A stretch of 64,000 nucleotides of DNA from Cenococcum geophilum 1.58. Its lineage: Eukaryota; Ascomycota; Dothideomycetes; Gloniales; Gloniaceae. The DNA lies in NCBI GenBank assembly GCA_001692895.1, contig KV748185.1, forward strand, positions 1,364,001 through 1,428,000, given 5' to 3'. The translations under genes were made by a program, and so were the position numbers. This document shows positions 50,109 through 63,000 of this stretch, piece after piece. Each line of letters begins with the position of its first letter. Positions within the stretch are counted from its first letter, which is position 1. Under the pieces are notes generated by a model, which had not been told where the DNA came from, ran no database searches, and saw nothing but the letters and a program-made list of their open reading frames with translations.

Positions 50109-50279
50109 TGTCGGAATGTTAGTTATGTGACGTGGTTATAAGACTACAAAGCGAGACTAGCTAATCTGACCTTAGAGCAAACCCCTATTTCTAGACATCA
50201 ATTAACTACTAACTTCAACACCGCATACGTACCACTATAAGTGATATTCGTGCACGTTGATAAAGCGAGTATACTAACA
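50109..50279 (+). repeat. 5' LTR of Copia 1
   Basis: 171 bp, TGTCGGAATG at the left. The right end is tatactaaca, against tataccgaca in the other LTR, so the original ends were inverted TGTCGG/CCGACA. Confidence 0.93.
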
Positions 50280-53200
50280 CTAATCAGTAGATATATAGAT
50301 CAGGAAATACGCAATAGTAAAGCTTAAAACTATATATTAGCTTAACTGCTAACGCATTAAATCGCAGAGCTATCGCCCTATTTTAGTTAAAGGAGAAAAC
50401 TACGTTACCCTTAAAGCTCGAGACTATATATTAGCTTGCTGATGCGTTAAATCGCCTAGAGAATTGTACCTTTACTTAAAGAGAGCTACGTTACCCTTAA
50501 AGCTTAAAACCACGCATTAGCTTAACTGTTAACGCGTTAGATCGCCTAAAGGACCCTTAAAGCTTAAAACCACGTATTAACTTAACTATTAACGCGTCAG
50601 ATCGCCTAAAGGACCGTATCTTTACTAAGAATCGTCTACAGTTTCTAAGAACTATAGATTTGTTAATAGGACACGTATATACCTTTATATCCTCACTTTA
50701 AACCTTAACTTCTTTAAACTGACGACTACCCTTATACCTACCCTTACACCTACCCTTATATATAAAGACACGACAATATGGAAATTGACTAGAAGGAAAG
50801 AATTACTAAATACGGCTACAGAATTGACTTAGAGACGGCTATGGATAACGACCTAATAGAGTATATAGAGACTAAGATACACCTATATATATAATCTAAC
50901 CTTATAGACTTTGCACTATAGACAGTGTTTTAAGAAGACTTTAAGAACTTTACGCTAGAGACCTTTAAATAAGTATAATCTAATACTAAAATAGGAATCC
51001 GTTAATACCTAGTTAAGAGAGGAGTATATATTACTAAGTAAGATAAGAGATACTCCCTTAGTAAGGTGCTAATAGACGTCGCTAATAAAGAAGAGTTTTA
51101 TAAATGGATAGATAAGGAGCTTATTGCGGCCCTTATAGAGGTAAAACCAATAATTATGACAACTCTGTAAAACTAACTTAATTTAACCTTAGACAAGCTT
51201 ACTACACCTCTAGCCCTACTACTAGCTACTCTACTAACTCTACTAGCTATCCTAGCTGCCGTACTACTAGCTACTCCGGTTACTGCACCGCCAGCTACTC
51301 CGATTACTACCCCTATTACCCCTACTACCCCTCCTAATCCTTAATCCTCTAACTATAACTAAATCCACACTCTTATTAACTAACTGCTATAGCTAAGAGA
51401 GTAGTAGCCGTAGTAGCTATATATACTACCTAAACTAGCCGTGCCTAGTGCGGAGTAAGGACCTAGATATAGTAAGGAGGTAGCTATAATTGCAAAGATC
51501 TATATAGACGACTAAAAGTATAATAGAGTTAATAACAGCTTCGACTTTAAGCTGACTATCTTCTATAATATCTATAAGAGATCTAGCTTACCACTAGAAG
51601 GCTATATAGTGGCATTCCCTAATATGCTAAAAGGGCTTACTTAGGACTACTACTATAATAGCAACTTTAAGTTAAGACCTTTTACGGAAGCCTGTAACTA
51701 TATATAACAGTTCTTTAAAGGGCCAGAATACTACTATAAGAACTTTATAGAGTGGAATAGTATAACCCTCTAAGGAGTTATAGACGAGAACCCTAATAAG
51801 TTAATTTATTAGAACTTCTAACTGCTTATAGATAAACTACTAAAGTAACGTTATGGACTATACCTAGACTTTCGTATAAACCGCATTCTTATAAACAAGT
51901 TAGTCACTGCTTGCTAGGGAGTGCCAATATGCCGTATTACTATCTCTAACCCCTTAGAAGACCTCTCTCAGTTAATTAATAAGCTACAATCCTCCATTAT
52001 TGCATGGGAAAAAGAACACCCCCTATAGGCCTTAATAAGATTATCTTACTAAATCTTTTTTACGGATTAACGTTATTATTAAAATGACCAAAATCGAGAC
52101 CGAAACACCAATTACTACGGCAGTAATCGCCCCTATAGAACTAACGGCGGACTAAAGGCTAAGTGCTACGTCTGTAAGAAGAAGGACTGCCGTTTATAGA
52201 AATATATAGAGGAGGAGCGTAATTAATTCAGAGACGACTATAAAAGACGTTTTATTAATATTAAGGGCCGTAATAAGGGCAACTTTAATAACCACTTTAA
52301 ATAATATATCGCCGCCTATAAAAGAGATAAAGAGGATAACTTAGACTTTAAAGCCTATATACAAGACGCTAACGACTCTAGGAGTAATGCTGGAGAACCT
52401 AATAATAGTTCTACCTATATTACCACCTTTAGAACACTTACTATAGAAAAAGCAACCTCTATAAGTGTAGAGCTAGCTAATAAGGCTTATATACACCTAC
52501 TTACGGCTTTAGAACTTACTATAGAGTCTACTATAAAACCTTATATGGAGACTAACCCATTCGCCTATAATACGACTATAACTATAGCATTATAATACAC
52601 CTTAACGGTCTTTATAGGAATTATAATTAATATAGGTACTTCGCGTAAGTCTATAGCTGGCTACGGCCAATTCTAAGCCCTATAGGCCGTAGATAAGTCT
52701 ATAAGTCTTAACACATTAACTAAGGGCTAAGTAACTATCTAATTTAGGATTAGAGCCTCTACGTCTATCGGAACTATAGACGTCAATAGCCCTATAGGCA
52801 AGGTATAATTCCATATTATTAAAGCAGATACTTCTTTCCTACTTTACTTAGCAGATATAGATAGACTTTATATTAAATACAATAACCTAAAGGACGTTAT
52901 TATTACTCGCACTAAAAAGGTGCTAGTAGTTAGACGATTTGGCTACCTGTTTCTTATATAGAGCTTTTCTTTATAGTCTTATCTGGTCGAGTCCTTTAAC
53001 GTAAACCCTTGCTACTTAACTAATATAAAGCTATAACGTCTACACCGTTAATTTAGTTACCCGTTAGTTAATAGACTATAAAAGCTTCTTAACAAAACTG
53101 GCCACGGCTATAATACTAATAGATCCGCTATTAAAGAGCTAACTAGACTCTGCTACTACTGCTAAAAGTTTAGTAGATCTTTAAGTAGATTTCGCTTTAC

Positions 53201-55929
53201 CTTATAAGACAACATTAATTTTAACTATAATATTATCGTCGACATTATATATATTAGCGGCTCCCCCCTACTATATATAGTCGACAAAGCAACTCAATTT
53301 TAAACTAGTAGATAGCTATAAGATATTAGCGCCAAGCACACTTAGGACGTTTTACAAATGTGCTAGATTAACAGCTATTTAGGACCACCAGACTTAATCA
53401 CTATAGACGCTAAGAAGAACTTTATTAGTAAGGAGTTTAAGCACTATGCTACTACTATAGAAGTAACTATAAAGTTAGTTCTAGTTGAATTATACAATTC
53501 CATTAGAATGGTAGAGCGCTACTATAGTCCGCTATAATAAGCCTACCAAATCATTACATTTAAAATCCCTAAAATTAGCAAGGAGATGGCCCTATAAATG
53601 GCTTTTAAAGCTATTAATAACACGGCTGGCCTAAAAGGCCTAGTCCCTATACTCCTAGTCTTTAGAGCCTACCCCCAAATGGTTAAATCGGATGCACTAT
53701 TACCTTCAGTTATATAGTGAGCTGCGGCTATTAAGAAAGCAATAGTGGAAATCTAAAAGCTTTAAGCTAAACGATAGATTGCTAACGCTCTTAATACGCG
53801 AAATAGATAATAAACTAATGCTATTTACGGCCTCCTACCTAGTTTGCCTGTCTTAGTCTAGAGAGAAGGCAATATTAGCCAAAGCGGTTATTAGGACGGG
53901 CTATATATACTACTTACCGTTAACGGTGAGACCTATACCGTAAAGCTACTAAATAAGCCTACGGCCTTCCGCTTTACGGTTGTAAAACCTTACCTACTAG
54001 ACCTATAAGACTTAGTTAAACCATAAGAGTCTATTAAATTAGCTAAACTAGTACCTATACTAGCTAAACCTTAATCGTTACCTAAAGCTAAACTATAGCT
54101 ACCGCTAAAGCAAGGCAGAGGTCGCCCCCGTAAATACCTATTACTTACGGCCGTCGCAGATACGGCTGTTATGGACGCTATAATAGATATAGATGCCCTT
54201 ATAGGTGATATTGCAGATATAGCTAATATCGCTATCTACTTATAGGATAACGATACCGCAGATATAGCTAACACTACTATTTACTTATAGAACGATAGTA
54301 ACACCTAGTTCAGCGCTTTACGGCAAAAGGAGGTTATAGGCCTACTTAAGAAAGGCGTCTTTAAGATTATTAAGCTATATAATATGCCAAAGGGGGTTAG
54401 ACTCTTTAATTTACGGTTTATTAACAAGATTAAGAATAAGGGAACTGATAAAGCCTTTAAGAAATCATAACTTATTATATAGGCCTATAATAATTTAGAG
54501 AAAGAGCTAGTCCTTACTTAGTTACTAATAATTTAACGAGTTAGCTAGCGGCTAATTCTCTGTATCGCTGCTACGCTACTATAAATACGACTTTACCTCT
54601 AAGACATCTTATAAGCCTATATCCAGTCTACTATAAACCTAAACCGTGAGTTCTATATATAACCACCACATAAGCTAAATAAACAATTGGGAATTAATAA
54701 GGACTCCATTCTAAAGGTTATAAAGCCACTTTATAAAGTGCCTAAAGCTGGAAACTACTGGTTTAAGACCTACTATTTATACTACGTTAATTAGCTATAA
54801 ATGGACTAGTCTACGTACGACCCTTACTTGCTTTATAGTAACAAACCTTTTAGAATTGTTGGCTTATAGACTAATAATACGCTATTCCTTATAGATAATA
54901 CCTTTATAGAGGCTGAATAAAGTAAACTATATAAGGCTAAATTTATAGCTAAGGAGCAAGAGCAACTAACTACTAATACACTAGTTAAGTTTAATAAAGG
55001 ACTTATTTAATTAGTATAAGATAAGAGTATTATACTAACGCAAAAGCGCCAGTGTAAGAACCTTAGTGTAGTTAATACTATGCTAGCAGACAGCACTAGC
55101 TCTAGAGGAATTACGCGCGGCCTACTTACGCTAAAGGACTAGTATATCGCTTAACGCGCCAGAGGAGCCTATATTACCTCAGTCTGTTAACTAAAGGCTT
55201 TATTTAACTTATCCTTTACTACCCAGGTAACTAATCCTAAAGAGGTAGACGTAAAGAAGTTAAATAAGCGCCTAAGTTGGCAGATTTAGAACTTATATAA
55301 AGGTCTTAAGTTTATTAAATTAGAGGCTAAGACCCTATAGCTTTTAGTCTTTATGGATACTTCCTTTACCAACAATAAGGACCTCTCTTCGCAAATTGGC
55401 TATATTATTATACTAGCTAACGCAACTAAGAAGGCTAACGTCATCCATTGGAGCTTAATTAAGTGTAAAAGAGTTACTAGAAGCGTTCTGGCTTCTAAAC
55501 TCTATAAAATAGCTTACGGCTTTAATATCGCCGTCGCCATTAAGTCTACGGTAGATAAGGTCCTATAGATCAACCTCCTGCTTATACTTTGCACCGATTC
55601 TAAGTCGCTATATAACTATCTTATACGACTTAGAACCATATAAGAGAAGCGATTAATAATTAATGTAATGTACCTATAATAAGCCTATAAACGTTAGCAG
55701 ATTACGGAGGTTAAATAGATTAATAGTGAAGCTAACCCTACGGACGCGATAACTAAGGGGAAGCCTTACGTCGCCCTATAGCGACTTATTAACACGAACC
55801 AGGTTAATATATAGGCTATAGGTTGGGTAGAGCGTAAGGAGTAATAGAAGGTGGTTTTTGGGTTATGACGGTGCTAGGGTACGCCACCCGCCATATTCTG
55901 CGGACCCTAAATTTAACTAGCTAATTAGG

Positions 55930-55954
55930 ATTTTCTATCCCCGGGATAGAAAAT
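55930..55954. other. perfect 12-bp inverted repeat in Copia 1 tail
   Basis: attttctatccc and gggatagaaaat are separated by a single C. It lies about 300 bp before the 3' LTR, after the RNase H region. It could form a stable hairpin in the RNA (a 3' end, packaging or dimerisation signal). Its function is inference. Confidence 0.6.
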
Positions 55955-56259
55955 TGCTATTGGCTCGCTTACCACTAGCGCCTTAGCGGCCCTTATATCA
56001 TATTAACCTACTACCCCTAATAATCCTTCTCCTTTTTTTTCTTAGCTTAGTATCCCTATAATATAGCATTCTACAAGCTTCTATTTAGAGGTATTAGTAC
56101 AAGCCGTAATACTAGTTATATAATTACGGACCTATAAGAGGAGCGTGGAAACTATTGCGTATTAATTAGATCTTTAGCTATTACGTATATGCTACAAATA
56201 GTCTAAAAACAGACTTGGCTTTAGAGTATAGATTAGCCTTCTTCTTAGAGTTGCTCTAG

Positions 56260-56430
56260 TGTCAAAATGTTAGTTATATAACGTGGTTATAAGACTATAA
56301 AGCGAGACTAGCTAATCTAACCTTAGAGCAAACCCCTATTTCTAGACATTAATTAACTACCAACTTCAACACCACATACGTACTACTATAAGTAATATTC
56401 GTGCACGTTAATAAAGCGAGTATACCGACA
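56260..56430 (+). repeat. 3' LTR of Copia 1
   Basis: 171 bp, starting tgtcaaaatg and ending tataccgaca. It differs from the 5' LTR only by transitions as far as I can see. Confidence 0.93.
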
Positions 56431-56435
56431 CTAAC

Positions 56436-58865
56436 TATTAGCTAGTTAAATGCATTAAATAGTCTAAATAAGTAACTTAACGTAACTTTTAAGATATCTA
56501 GCCATTTAAGTAGGAGAGTCGGTATATTAAGCCAGGGTTCTTCTTAATTAAAGTAAAAAAAAAGGGTTAAATTTCTATAAAGCCATTAAAATTAAGTAGT
56601 TATATTTTAAAAATTTAAGATCTTACCTCCTATTTAATATATTTTCTAAAAATTAAGTATAAGTTTAACCTTTCTAGTAGCAAGGTCGTGAATTTAAATA
56701 TACCGAACTTTAATACGCAGAACCTTATTAAATCTAAAAAAAATAGGCAAAAGCTATCGCATATATAAGGCTTATTATAATTCGCTAATAAACACCTCCC
56801 TAAATCCATCCTCCTTAACCTATAGGAAGACGAGATAACTAAAATATATATTTAAGATTTGCGTTATATTCGTAAAGCTCTTAAAGCTTTAACGCAGTAA
56901 TTACTCTTACGCTTTCTTATATTTCTCCTACACGAATCTATAAAATAGCGTTAGTTATAGTAAATAGTAAAAAAATAATAGTATTACCGAGAAAAAAAAT
57001 ATACCTTTCGTCTATATAGACTTCTTATATATCTTGCCATAATATCTAAAAGTGTTAGGTTTCCTATCCATTCTCTATTACTTTTCTTAGAAAATCTATT
57101 ACTTCCAAGACGAACCTCATAAGCATAGAAATAGGAGACTACTATACACATTTTTTGCGTATATAACTAGGTTCTATTCTTACTTTCTTATAATAACTAA
57201 GAAGATAAGCTAGGTTTAGCCTTTTTACAAATAGACTAAATCTATAGACATATTAATAGTAGAACGTCTTTATTTAGCTTTTTAACGAACTTTTTAAGCT
57301 CTAGGGCTTCCTTTTTCACAAATCCAATATACTTTTTAATTTACCTAGAATTACCTTATTAGATATAAGTATTTTTAACTAAATTCTTAGAATATATAGG
57401 AAATATACCCTATATAACCTAATAAAGTTATAGGTACTAATACACCCTCTATAGCCTTATATACAGTTTTAAATAACTTATTAATTTTAACAGAATTATT
57501 AGTTTCTACTACTAAAATCTCTTATTACTTATTAAGTTCCTTATTAATTTCGGCTTCTTCTATAGCTTTCTATATAGGATTTAAGGGAGTTTTAGTATCT
57601 AATAACAAAAGAAAAGAGTTAATTTAAGAGAGATAAGACATTTTCCGAAAAGAATAAAAGTAATTCTTAAATTTTCTAAGGCTAGTAGTGTATAAAAAAT
57701 AATTAGAAGGTTTTTAGTAAAAATAAGGTACGGGGTAAATTCTTTATTAAAGAAATCTAAAAAATAATTAGCGTTTATAGAAAAAACCACTAATATAGCT
57801 ATTTTCGCTACACAAATCTAAAATTAAATATCTAAAATTTTAAGATATTTTAATAAAATCTCGAAAAGCTCTATTATAATACTTATTTTTATAATATAGC
57901 TTTATTAAAAAGAAAAAAGTAGTAGCTTAATTAGGGTATAAAAGGGACCTTAGGTTTAATAAGAAATAAAGCTTAAGATGCTATAGTTACTATTTAAAAT
58001 AAACGGCTTCTTAGGTTTACTAAGGAATTTATTTAATTAGGAAAAAGAATATATAAAAAAATCACAATTTATAAGGAAATATTAGTATAACCATAAAAAG
58101 AGTATATCCTTAATAGAAAAACATAATTAATTAATTAAGGCAAAATAAAGGAGAAACGGTACAGTTTCTTAAAGAATCCGATATAAAGGATATTAATCCT
58201 CTAAGAATTTACCTACATTATATAAATAATCTTTAAAAATACTAAAAGATACCTTTACTTTTTAGTTCCTCCAAGGCCCACCCTTATACTCTTTTAGTCT
58301 CCGAGAATTCCTCTAATATATCTTAGCTATATTAAAAAAGAAACCGCGCTTTACCTCTCTAAATAAAGGTTACTATTTAAAGGCAGAATTCATTTAATTT
58401 TAACTTAAATATTAAGACTACTAGAGATTTTACTTTAGTATAGTAAGGTCTTTAGGAGACTTTCTTAAAACTTACACAAAATCCATCTTAGTTTAATACC
58501 GTTTAGCACCTTAACCAACCTTAAGTATTAACCTTAATTTTCCAGTTAAATACCCTAGAATCTTCCCTACTACTCTAAGAAAACCATTGCCTATTTAGGG
58601 AAATTACTATAAACGGAACACTACTAAAGTTCTTAAATAAGGATATTATATGGCCGCACGGAATTATTAGTTATACTAATAATATTTCTTAATTATTTCA
58701 TAATTAGTACTACTCTTTACTTATAAAAGTAAAAGGTATTCCAATTCCATTAAAATATTGGGCTTAATTATACTATAGCGTGGTAAAAGAGTCTTAGGAA
58801 ACTTTAAAAAAGGGCTATTTAAAGCAAAAGGTATTAATATATCTAATTTATATTAAAAGCCCTAC
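56436..58865. other. AT-rich stretch without recognisable genes
   Basis: About 2.4 kb of RIP-like DNA. The minus-strand frame at 57599-57790 and neighbouring stretches keep some open reading but no domain I recognise, and T-rich bias can explain the hydrophobic translation. No LTR, A-tail or inverted repeat boundary was found apart from the flank of Copia 1 on the left and of the solo LTR on the right. Confidence 0.5.
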
Positions 58866-59052
58866 TGTCACGGCACTGACCTGACGCGTTGTTATGGCTC
58901 GTGTACGCGTATGCATGAGCACGGACCTGACCCCTAAGCGACGTGTATATATACCGCCTCACCTCCTACATAGATCCTCACACGACATCGTTTGTCAATC
59001 ATATACAGTCACCTCGTACATCGTACCTTGACAGTCCGCACGTACTGTGACA
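58866..59052. mobile_element. GC-normal solo LTR, 187 bp
   Basis: Starts TGTCACGGCACTG and ends CGTACTGTGACA, with inverted TGTCAC/GTGACA tips, and is flanked by a perfect duplication CCTAC (58861-58865 and 59053-59057). It contains a TATA-like word gtatatatacc near 58947. Its base composition is balanced and CpA words are preserved, unlike everything around it. The size and tips suggest a Copia-type LTR, but no internal sequence in the window matches, so the family is open. Confidence 0.85.
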
Positions 59053-59057
59053 CCTAC

Positions 59058-60079
59058 CTATATTTACTAATTATACTTTATTTTATAGACTATTATATCA
59101 ATATATAGCATATATTCTAGTAAAACTACTTTTTAGGAAGACTTTTCTACGGTTAATAAGAGCTCTAAGTAGAGTAGGCGCATAAAATGGATAGAAATAG
59201 TATTAAAAGCTCGGTTAAAACGTTAAATAATTAATACTAAGGATATTACAAGGGTAAGAGCTAAATATTAAGGAAAATCGCTAGGTTTTAATAAAGTTTT
59301 TATATATTAAAAAGGTTTAAAGGTAAAGGTATATAAGAGTAATTACTAAATTACTTAGAAATACCGAGAACTTAAAGGGGAATCTCGGCCTTAGGATAAT
59401 AATAATCTTAATTAGCGCAATAAAATAATAAAACTTTTTTATAGTTTTTCCTCTCGTTTTTTCTAATAAATTATAAGTGCGCATTTAGAATTTATAATAA
59501 GATTTAGTATCTACTATATTAAAAAATTTGTGCTTACGGCATATACCTAATTTTAAGATTTTCTTAGAAAATTTAGTAGATAAGGCCAAATTCCTAGTAG
59601 CACCCCTTAAAAATAGTTACCTTTACTATATCTAGACCTCTACTAGACTATTACCGGACGGTTACTAAACGGTTACTTTTTAGTCTTAAAGAAGCTTTAA
59701 GCCAATTTTACTAGTAATTACGTGCCTTTGGAAACCTAGCGCTAGGTTTTATTATAACAGTCCGATAAGTACTAAAAAAAGGACCAAATATATATTTTTT
59801 CTCGGAAAATATATAAAATATAATATATTATCTTATACTTTTAGAGTAAGTCTAACTCCGCACCCTATCTTATGTTAAGGCGTACTAGGTATTTCTAGGC
59901 ATTAACTAAGCCGTATATAGAATTTTGCTAACTTTTCCAAGAAAGGGGCTTATCTTTAGTAGCAACGTTAAGATTTAGCCTAAGCGCGCGTAGCCTAGGC
60001 GGTCTAAGCCCGCTTAAACATCAGACTATTACTTTTCCGGTTTAAAGGTTCACTTCCTAAGAATTATTATAATAAACCC
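59058..60079. other. AT-rich stretch, possible 5' region of Copia 2
   Basis: No LTR or domain is identified. A small hairpin-like pair (ccgag/ctcgg) lies near 59365-59391. If Copia 2 has a full-length gag, its start should fall here, but I cannot see one. Confidence 0.4.
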
Positions 60080-63000
60080 AGATGTCTCTCAACTCAATTA
60101 TCTCCAAAAGCTCTTTAATTAACTTTAGATAATTTAGTATAGTTTATCCAAATTATATTAAGAGGACTTTAGCCTACGCAATTAAATTATTAGCGTATAC
60201 TAAGGTGTTAAAGAATACAACCTTGCTCTCTTTAATCCTGCAAATACTTACAAAGGAGTGTATGCTTAATTAAGATCCTCTATCGGCACCGCTTTACACT
60301 CTTAAGAAGTACAGCAATTTAACACCTAACCCTAACCTACTTTAATCGACCCGGCCAACTAATATAATTATAACTAAACCGACTAAATATATAGTGGCCG
60401 CGGTAAGGGATACAGCAGAGGGTATAATTAACGTTAACCACAAGGCAATCGTGGAGGTTTATTTTAAAGCGATTATTAGAAAAAGTGCTACGTTTATAAG
60501 AAGCCAAATTGCTAGTTAACTAGGCACCCCCTTAATAGATAAAAGGAGGTATATAATAAGTTTCGCCAGAGCATATAAAATGTTAAAAACTAAGAGGTTA
60601 CTACGGCCTACTTCTAAAGCTTCTTGGTTTAATATAAAGGCGAAGAAGATTTTAAGGGTAAGGTTAACGAGGCTAAACAGCTCCTTATAGATATAGAAAT
60701 TAAGGACTACTCTCCTAACTAATACTTTACTAAGTATAGTAAGGTAAATAGCACATAAACCGTTACTATCCTTAATAACTAATCTATACTCCATTCTATT
60801 ATAAAGTTAGATATCTTTAATAAGCTAAAGGAAAGTTCCGCGTTCTCCTTTAATAACAGATACTCAGCGAACGTCTTCTATAGTATTATACCAGATACTA
60901 AAGCCGCAGGAGTATCTATAGTAGGAGAACCTTAAGTTTAAGCTCTTTAGTAGCTTAATAGCTCTATTTAGATTAACTAATTAACGGCAGGCCGATATAC
61001 AATTCGCTTTAGTAAGGGTACTATAATCTCTCTCGGCACAATTAAGGTCTAAACCCTATTAGGATATATTACTTTCCACATTATTCCCGTAAACACCCCA
61101 TTTCTATTCTACATCCAAAATATAAATAAATTAGGTATTAAGCTTAATAACCTTAAGAATATGCTTATTTAGGGAAATAATTGAGTACCCGTTGTACGCA
61201 AGTAGGGTTACCCTTAATTGCTCCTTTAATAGCTAGAAAGGAGAATTACTTAGAGCTACTTAACCAAGTTAGAGCTACGTTAACTACACCGTCGTTTTAG
61301 CCACCTATCCATTTACTAATTACTTAGGGTTTTTTAGCAAGTAGGTTATAAGGTTAAGGTTAAGGCGATTAAGCATCTTATAAAGTACTACTATTACTAT
61401 TAAATAAACCAGAAGTCCCCTAGCCGATTTAAGTTCACCCTTAAAGATAACTACAACTTTAACTTCTATATTATTATTAACGTTATATATCTTAGCGGCA
61501 AGCCAGTACTTTAAGTTATTAACTTCTTAACCTCCTTTTAAGCCGCACGTTTTTTAAAGGATATATTAGCTAGGAACGTATAGGATACTCTTTAATTATA
61601 CTAGATTAATATCTACCTAGGACCCCCTAATCAAATCATTTATAATATAAGAAAGAACTTCTTATCTACAGAGTTTTAACAATAGATAAAGGTAATAGCA
61701 ATTAAGGTTAAGGAAGTCCCTATTAAGGCACATAATAGTATTAAAAAAGTAGAACAATATTACGCGCCATTACGCCGCGCATATAAGATTATTTCTTTAG
61801 AACTAGAGGGCGCTAGCAAAGAGCTTATCTTATAAATAGCTATTAAGGCTATTAACAATTCCGCTGGCCTAGATAGGCTTATACCTATATTACTAGTCTT
61901 TAGCGCCTACCCTTAAATAACTAATAATTCTCTACTATCTCCCTCTGTTATATAATAAGCTAAGGCTATTTATAAGGCAATAAAGGAGGTACAACGTCTC
62001 TATGCTACGCGCCAGGTTAACAACGTACTAGGAATAAGAAATAGCCCAAACACCTTAACTATACTTAATCTGCCACTCCAATCTAAGGTACGCGTATAGC
62101 GTAAAAAGGGAGAATAGTTAGGCCTATATAAACTTATTATAATTAATAGTTAAACTTATATTCTTTAGATGCCCTATAGACCCACTTAATTCCACTTAAC
62201 CGTTATTAAGCCCTATTATAGAGATAATAGTTTTAAGCCTTTATAGGATGCCCTAGAGGATACCCTAAAGGAGAACTATAATTAACGTACTCTAGAAGGT
62301 GACTATAATTCTAATATAATTGTAGCAGATGTGCCGTAACCACAACGCGGTAGAGGTCGCCCAAAAGAATTATAAAATCGCCAATATCTTATTAATTTTA
62401 AAGAGTAATTCGTTGCCGCTATTAAGAGTAGAGTTAAGTTATTAATGGCCTTTATAACAGCTAAAGAGAAGGTAAACTTTGAGCTCGCAAAACAACTTTA
62501 AAAGGAAGGTTGTATTATAACTTTAGGAGCTCCTTTCTAAGTATCTAATAAGCAGGAGATCGACGGTCTTATTATAAGAGGAGTCTTTAGATTTAAGAAG
62601 TATAACCCTACTAAGTTCAATAGAGTTCGCATCTTTAAGTTAAGAATAATTAATAAGATTAAAGGTAAAGCTACTAACGCCCCATTTAAGAAATTAAGGC
62701 TTATTATCTAAGGTTATAATAATAATAGTAAGGAGGTAATTCTTACGTAATCTCCTATAATTTAAGCTAGTTAGCAAGTTATTGTTGCGCTAGCTCCCTT
62801 CTTAATAAAGAATAGAATAGCGGTTTATTTATAAGATATTACTTAGGCCTATACCTAATTAGAAACGCACCTTTAGCGCTTAATATTGGTATACCTTCTA
62901 GAGCAAATTCGCCACTAATATCCCGAAGATACAATTATAGTCGTACTTAAGCCATTATATAGAATCGTAGAGGCAGGAACTTACTAGTAGGCTACCTATA

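Larger units (their letters stand above)
50109..56430 (+). mobile_element. full-length Copia LTR retrotransposon 1
   Basis: Two 171-bp LTRs bound a 6,322-bp element with a perfect target duplication CTAAC (50104-50108 and 56431-56435). Plus-strand order is that of Ty1/Copia elements: gag from an ATG at 50778; zinc-knuckle-like C-x2-C block near 52163-52189; protease about 52700; integrase about 52980-53760; reverse transcriptase about 54370-55030; RNase H 55340-55790, including an N-P-T-D-A-x-T-K-like end near 55730-55760. Integrase before reverse transcriptase is the Copia signature. Structurally whole, broken many times by RIP-type changes but less eroded than Gypsy B0. The open frame at 55353-55568 is a surviving RNase H piece. 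The ~470 bp between RNase H and the 3' LTR has no domain. Confidence 0.92.

Noticed and set aside
57599-57790. 63-residue minus-strand ORF, hydrophobic
   Set aside because: A T-rich strand gives Phe/Leu/Ile by chance. No start context, domain or conserved neighbour.
60516-60794. 92-residue minus-strand ORF
   Set aside because: Antisense to the gag/protease region of Copia 2.
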